A stretch of 64,000 bases of DNA from Hephaestia caeni. Lineage in GTDB: Bacteria > Pseudomonadota > Alphaproteobacteria > Sphingomonadales > Sphingomonadaceae. Shown here in pieces: positions 62,457 to 64,000 of this stretch (position 1 is the stretch's first letter; every line of letters starts with the position of its first letter). Under the pieces are notes generated by a model. It searched no databases. It was not told the origin of the DNA and worked only from the letters and a program-made list of their open reading frames with translations. Where the stretch lies: the NCBI RefSeq assembly GCF_003550065.1, contig NZ_QXDC01000002.1:124001-188000 (forward strand). Direction: 5' to 3'. Made by a program: the position numbers and the translations under genes.

Positions 62457-62476
62457 ACCCCGGCCTCCGCTGGGGT
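62457..62476. repeat. Short palindrome between ffh and rpsP
   Basis: ACCCCGGC-ctcc-GCTGGGGT, a small member (one mismatch) of the dispersed hairpin family, between ffh and the rpsP ribosome site. Confidence 0.55.
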
Positions 62477-62505
62477 GACGAATAAAAGAAGGAAGAAGGT
62501 ACACA

Positions 62506-63117
62506 ATGGCACTCAGCATTCGTCTGTCGCGCGGCGGCTCCAAGAAGCGTCCCTATTATCGCATCGTCGTCGCCGACGCGCGCAGCCCGCGCGACGGCCG
62601 CTTCATCGAGCGGATCGGAAATTACAACCCGCTTCTCGCCAAGGACGACGAGAAGCGCGTCCAGCTCGACACCGATCGCGCCAATCATTGGCTCAGCGTC
62701 GGTGCGCAGCCGACCGATCGCGTCGCGCGCTTTCTCGACGCGGCGGGCGTGCGTGAGCGCGCCGCGCGCAACAACCCCAAGAAGGCCGAGCCCGGCGAGA
62801 AGGCCAAGGAGCGCGCCGAGGAGCGGGCCGAGAAGCTGAAGGCGCAGCAGGAAGCCGAAGCCGAGGCCAAGGCGGCCCCCGCGCCAGCGGTCGAAGAGGC
62901 GCCCGCCTCTGAGGCCGAAGCGGCCGTCGAAGCCGAAGCCGCCGAGGCCGAAGCCGTCGTCGCCGCCGAGGTCGAAGCCGCGACCGCAGAGCCCACGCCC
63001 GAGGCCGAGCAGGTCGCCGAGGCGGTGGCCGAAGAGACTCCGGCCGTCGAGGCGCCCGCTGCCGAGGAGGCTCCGGCCGCCGAAGCCGCGGCCGAAGAAA
63101 AGCCCGCCGAGGCCTGA
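62506..63117 (+). CDS. rpsP: 30S ribosomal protein bS16 with long acidic tail
   Basis: Small-subunit ribosomal protein. The first about 80 residues are standard bS16 ([37 protein letters not shown]). A tail of about 120 residues follows: first Lys/Glu-rich ([20 protein letters not shown]), then Ala/Glu/Val/Pro low-complexity. Total 203 against a usual 80-130. Long tails on bS16 are known in some Alphaproteobacteria, but this one is large. AGGAAGAAGG precedes the ATG. Confidence 0.95.
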   Translation: MALSIRLSRGGSKKRPYYRIVVADARSPRDGRFIERIGNYNPLLAKDDEKRVQLDTDRANHWLSVGAQPTDRVARFLDAAGVRERAARNNPKKAEPGEKAKERAEERAEKLKAQQEAEAEAKAAPAPAVEEAPASEAEAAVEAEAAEAEAVVAAEVEAATAEPTPEAEQVAEAVAEETPAVEAPAAEEAPAAEAAAEEKPAEA

Positions 63118-63120
63118 TCT

Positions 63121-63222
63121 CAATTCCCCTCCCGCCTGCGGGAGGGGGTAGGGGAGGGCGTGTTGCAATGCCTTCGCAGCAATCGACACCGCCGTCCCCG
63201 ACTCCTCCCGCAGGCGGGAGCG
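63121..63222. repeat. Palindromic element forming the start of rimM
   Basis: CTCCCGCCTGCGGGAG hairpin at the left and CTCCCGCAGGCGGGAG at the right, with GGGGGTAGGGGAGGG and CCCGACTCCTCCC between, an inverted-repeat element about 100 bp long. It holds the ribosome site GGAGG (63153-63157) and the first codons of rimM. Confidence 0.75.
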
Positions 63223-63680
63223 AAGATCGCCCCGTCACGCTGGCCGCCGTCATCGGCGCGCACGGCGTGACGGGCGAGGTCCGGCTGAAGCTCTTCACGG
63301 ACGATCTCACCCCCTATCGCGCGTTCAACAATGGCGCGCTGACGCTCACATCGGTGCGGGTCGGCCCCAAGGGGGCGATCGGGCGCTTCGCCGAGATTAC
63401 CGATCGCACCGCCGCCGAAGGACTGCGCGGCACCGCGCTCACCGTCCCGCGCGCGTCGCTCCCGCCGCTCGGCGAGGGCGAATATTATCATGCCGATCTG
63501 GTTGGCCTGCCCGTCGTCACCGATGCGGGCGTGCCCGCCGGCAGGATCGTCGCGGTCGAGAATTTCGGCGCCGGCGATCTGATCGAGGTCGAGGATGCCA
63601 CCGGCCGTCGCGTGCTCGTCCCCGTCACGGTCGCCGACATCGGCGCCACCGCGATCGTCCCCGCCGCTTTCCTCGAATAA
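63168..63680 (+). CDS. rimM: 16S rRNA processing protein RimM
   Basis: Assembly factor for the 30S head, binding uS19. 170 residues: RimM N-domain (VTLAAVIGAHGVTGEVRLKLFTDD) and PRC-barrel (EYYHADLVGLPV, IPV-like LVPVTVADI). The first about 20 residues (MPSQQSTPPSPTPPAGGSED) are Pro/Ser-rich and encoded by a palindromic element; no later usable start exists before the conserved part. Next gene in many genomes is trmD, but it does not follow here. Confidence 0.93.
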   Translation: MPSQQSTPPSPTPPAGGSEDRPVTLAAVIGAHGVTGEVRLKLFTDDLTPYRAFNNGALTLTSVRVGPKGAIGRFAEITDRTAAEGLRGTALTVPRASLPPLGEGEYYHADLVGLPVVTDAGVPAGRIVAVENFGAGDLIEVEDATGRRVLVPVTVADIGATAIVPAAFLE

Positions 63681-63757
63681 TCGCCCGTCACCCCAGGCTT
63701 GTTCCGGGGGCCAACGTGCCGCGCGCGTAGACATCCCGGTTTTATAGATTCCCCGAC

Positions 63758-63792
63758 CCGTTCGCCCTGAGCTTGTCGAAGGGTGGTTCTTC
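63758..63792. repeat. Half copy of the CTGAGCTTGTCGAAG repeat
   Basis: CCGTTCGCCCTGAGCTTGTC followed by GAAGG, identical to the left arm of the element at 21725-21810. Part of the 313-bp gap after rimM, which also has a CCCCAGGCTTGTTCCGGGGG-like remnant near 63690 and no gene that I can support. Confidence 0.65.
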
Positions 63793-63902
63793 TTTCGACC
63801 CCACAAGGGGGAGAACGCTTTCCTCCATCCCGCCGCGCGCGCGTCATATTCGCGTGAAAGCCAGGAAAATCGTCGCCCGAACTGATCCCGGCAAAAACTT
63901 TC

Positions 63903-63917
63903 GTTCCGCTCTTGTTC
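63903..63917 (+). promoter_or_regulatory. LexA-type SOS box upstream of the right-edge gene
   Basis: GTTC-CGCTCTT-GTTC is an exact match to the alphaproteobacterial LexA recognition pattern GTTC-N7-GTTC. The second half also forms a palindrome, GTTCT-tag-AGAAC (63914-63926). It lies 77 bp before the ATG at 63994. Confidence 0.65.
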
Positions 63918-63993
63918 TTAGAGAACAAACGCGATACACAATGCTTCACATTGAACGCATCACGCGATTGCTCTAGCGACGGGAGCCTTTCCA

Positions 63994-64000
63994 ATGGCAG
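63994..64000 (+). CDS. First codons of a gene cut by the right edge
   Basis: ATG GCA G at 63994, with GGGAG 9 nt upstream. Only two residues (Met-Ala) are visible. The LexA-type box in front points to an SOS gene such as recA; this is inference from the regulatory site alone. Confidence 0.45.

Noticed and set aside
62880..63110. Repetitive GCC-GAG-rich DNA in rpsP considered as a repeat array
   Set aside because: It is codon-level low complexity of the Ala/Glu tail, without regular spacers or repeat units.
60790..63189. 799-codon open frame on the minus strand opposite ffh and rpsP
   Set aside because: It is the antisense shadow of two certain genes; its protein is repetitive Arg/His/Asp/Gly of the type produced by G+C-rich antisense frames.
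63773..63976. 67-codon plus-strand frame in the gap after rimM
   Set aside because: It runs through a dispersed repeat and the LexA box, lacks a ribosome site and has no recognisable character.

Overview
The window looks like chromosomal DNA of a sphingomonad (Alphaproteobacteria, Sphingomonas or a close relative). The base composition is high in G+C, genes are densely packed with many 4-nt ATGA stop/start overlaps, and there is a complete exosortase-A (XrtA) exopolysaccharide locus. A ChpT-type phosphotransferase, an ornithine decarboxylase leader of the alphaproteobacterial speF type and short dispersed palindromes between genes point the same way. No tRNA, rRNA, CRISPR array, prophage or insertion sequence was seen. 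The species assignment is inference.

Layout. 1-5364 (minus): a TonB-dependent receptor cut by the left edge with its partner lipoprotein, then mobA-fdhD. 5523-6491: thioredoxin reductase. 6601-23718: the XrtA/EPS locus, in two divergent arms: ACP, hydrolase 2 and hydrolase 1 on the minus strand; acyl-CoA ligase, PLP decarboxylase, Wza-like exporter, chain-length protein, tyrosine kinase, outer-membrane protein, ATPase, deacetylase, FemAB, glycosyltransferase, XrtA-EpsI and an asparagine-synthase-like amidotransferase on the plus strand. 23848-31229: an esterase, a MAPEG protein, a polyamine pair (deoxyhypusine-synthase-like enzyme and eukaryotic-type ornithine decarboxylase with a structured leader), a serine/threonine dehydratase, an A+T-richer orphan gene and a hydrolase. 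31320-34727: two cysteine desulfurases, a ferredoxin and a class A beta-lactamase in one overlapping operon. 34767-43000: SRP RNA, CDF transporter, dnaX-ybaB, mtgA, rpoH, rluD, a JAMM protease and chpT. 42529-47711: cheA-cheW-cheY-cheB-cheR. 47753-50080: cell-wall amidase, RNase P RNA, a J-domain protein and sufE. 50145-54405: a phage-shock (Psp) locus. 54556-64000: superoxide dismutase, yciB, ftsY-mtaB, DUF924, a GGDEF-EAL protein, ffh, rpsP, rimM and the first codons of a further gene behind a LexA-type box.

How the genes fit together. The XrtA locus should polymerise and export an exopolysaccharide and process PEP-CTERM-type cargo, but no cargo gene lies in the window. The Psp locus is the most unusual part: pspF faces a sigma-54-type promoter that would drive a 49-residue exported peptide, pspA, pspB, pspC and five more small membrane proteins. 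Four of these share a coiled-coil end module with the C-terminus of PspC, and the fifth has a divergent version. All three SRP components (ffs, ffh, ftsY) are present but scattered.

Points most worth checking. Two otherwise intact conserved genes, FemAB and cheA, each carry one in-frame TAG. Dispersed palindromes have become the coding end of three genes (RimM start, MtaB end, XrtA hydrolase 1 end). The ornithine decarboxylase leader can fold so that its ribosome binding site is buried.
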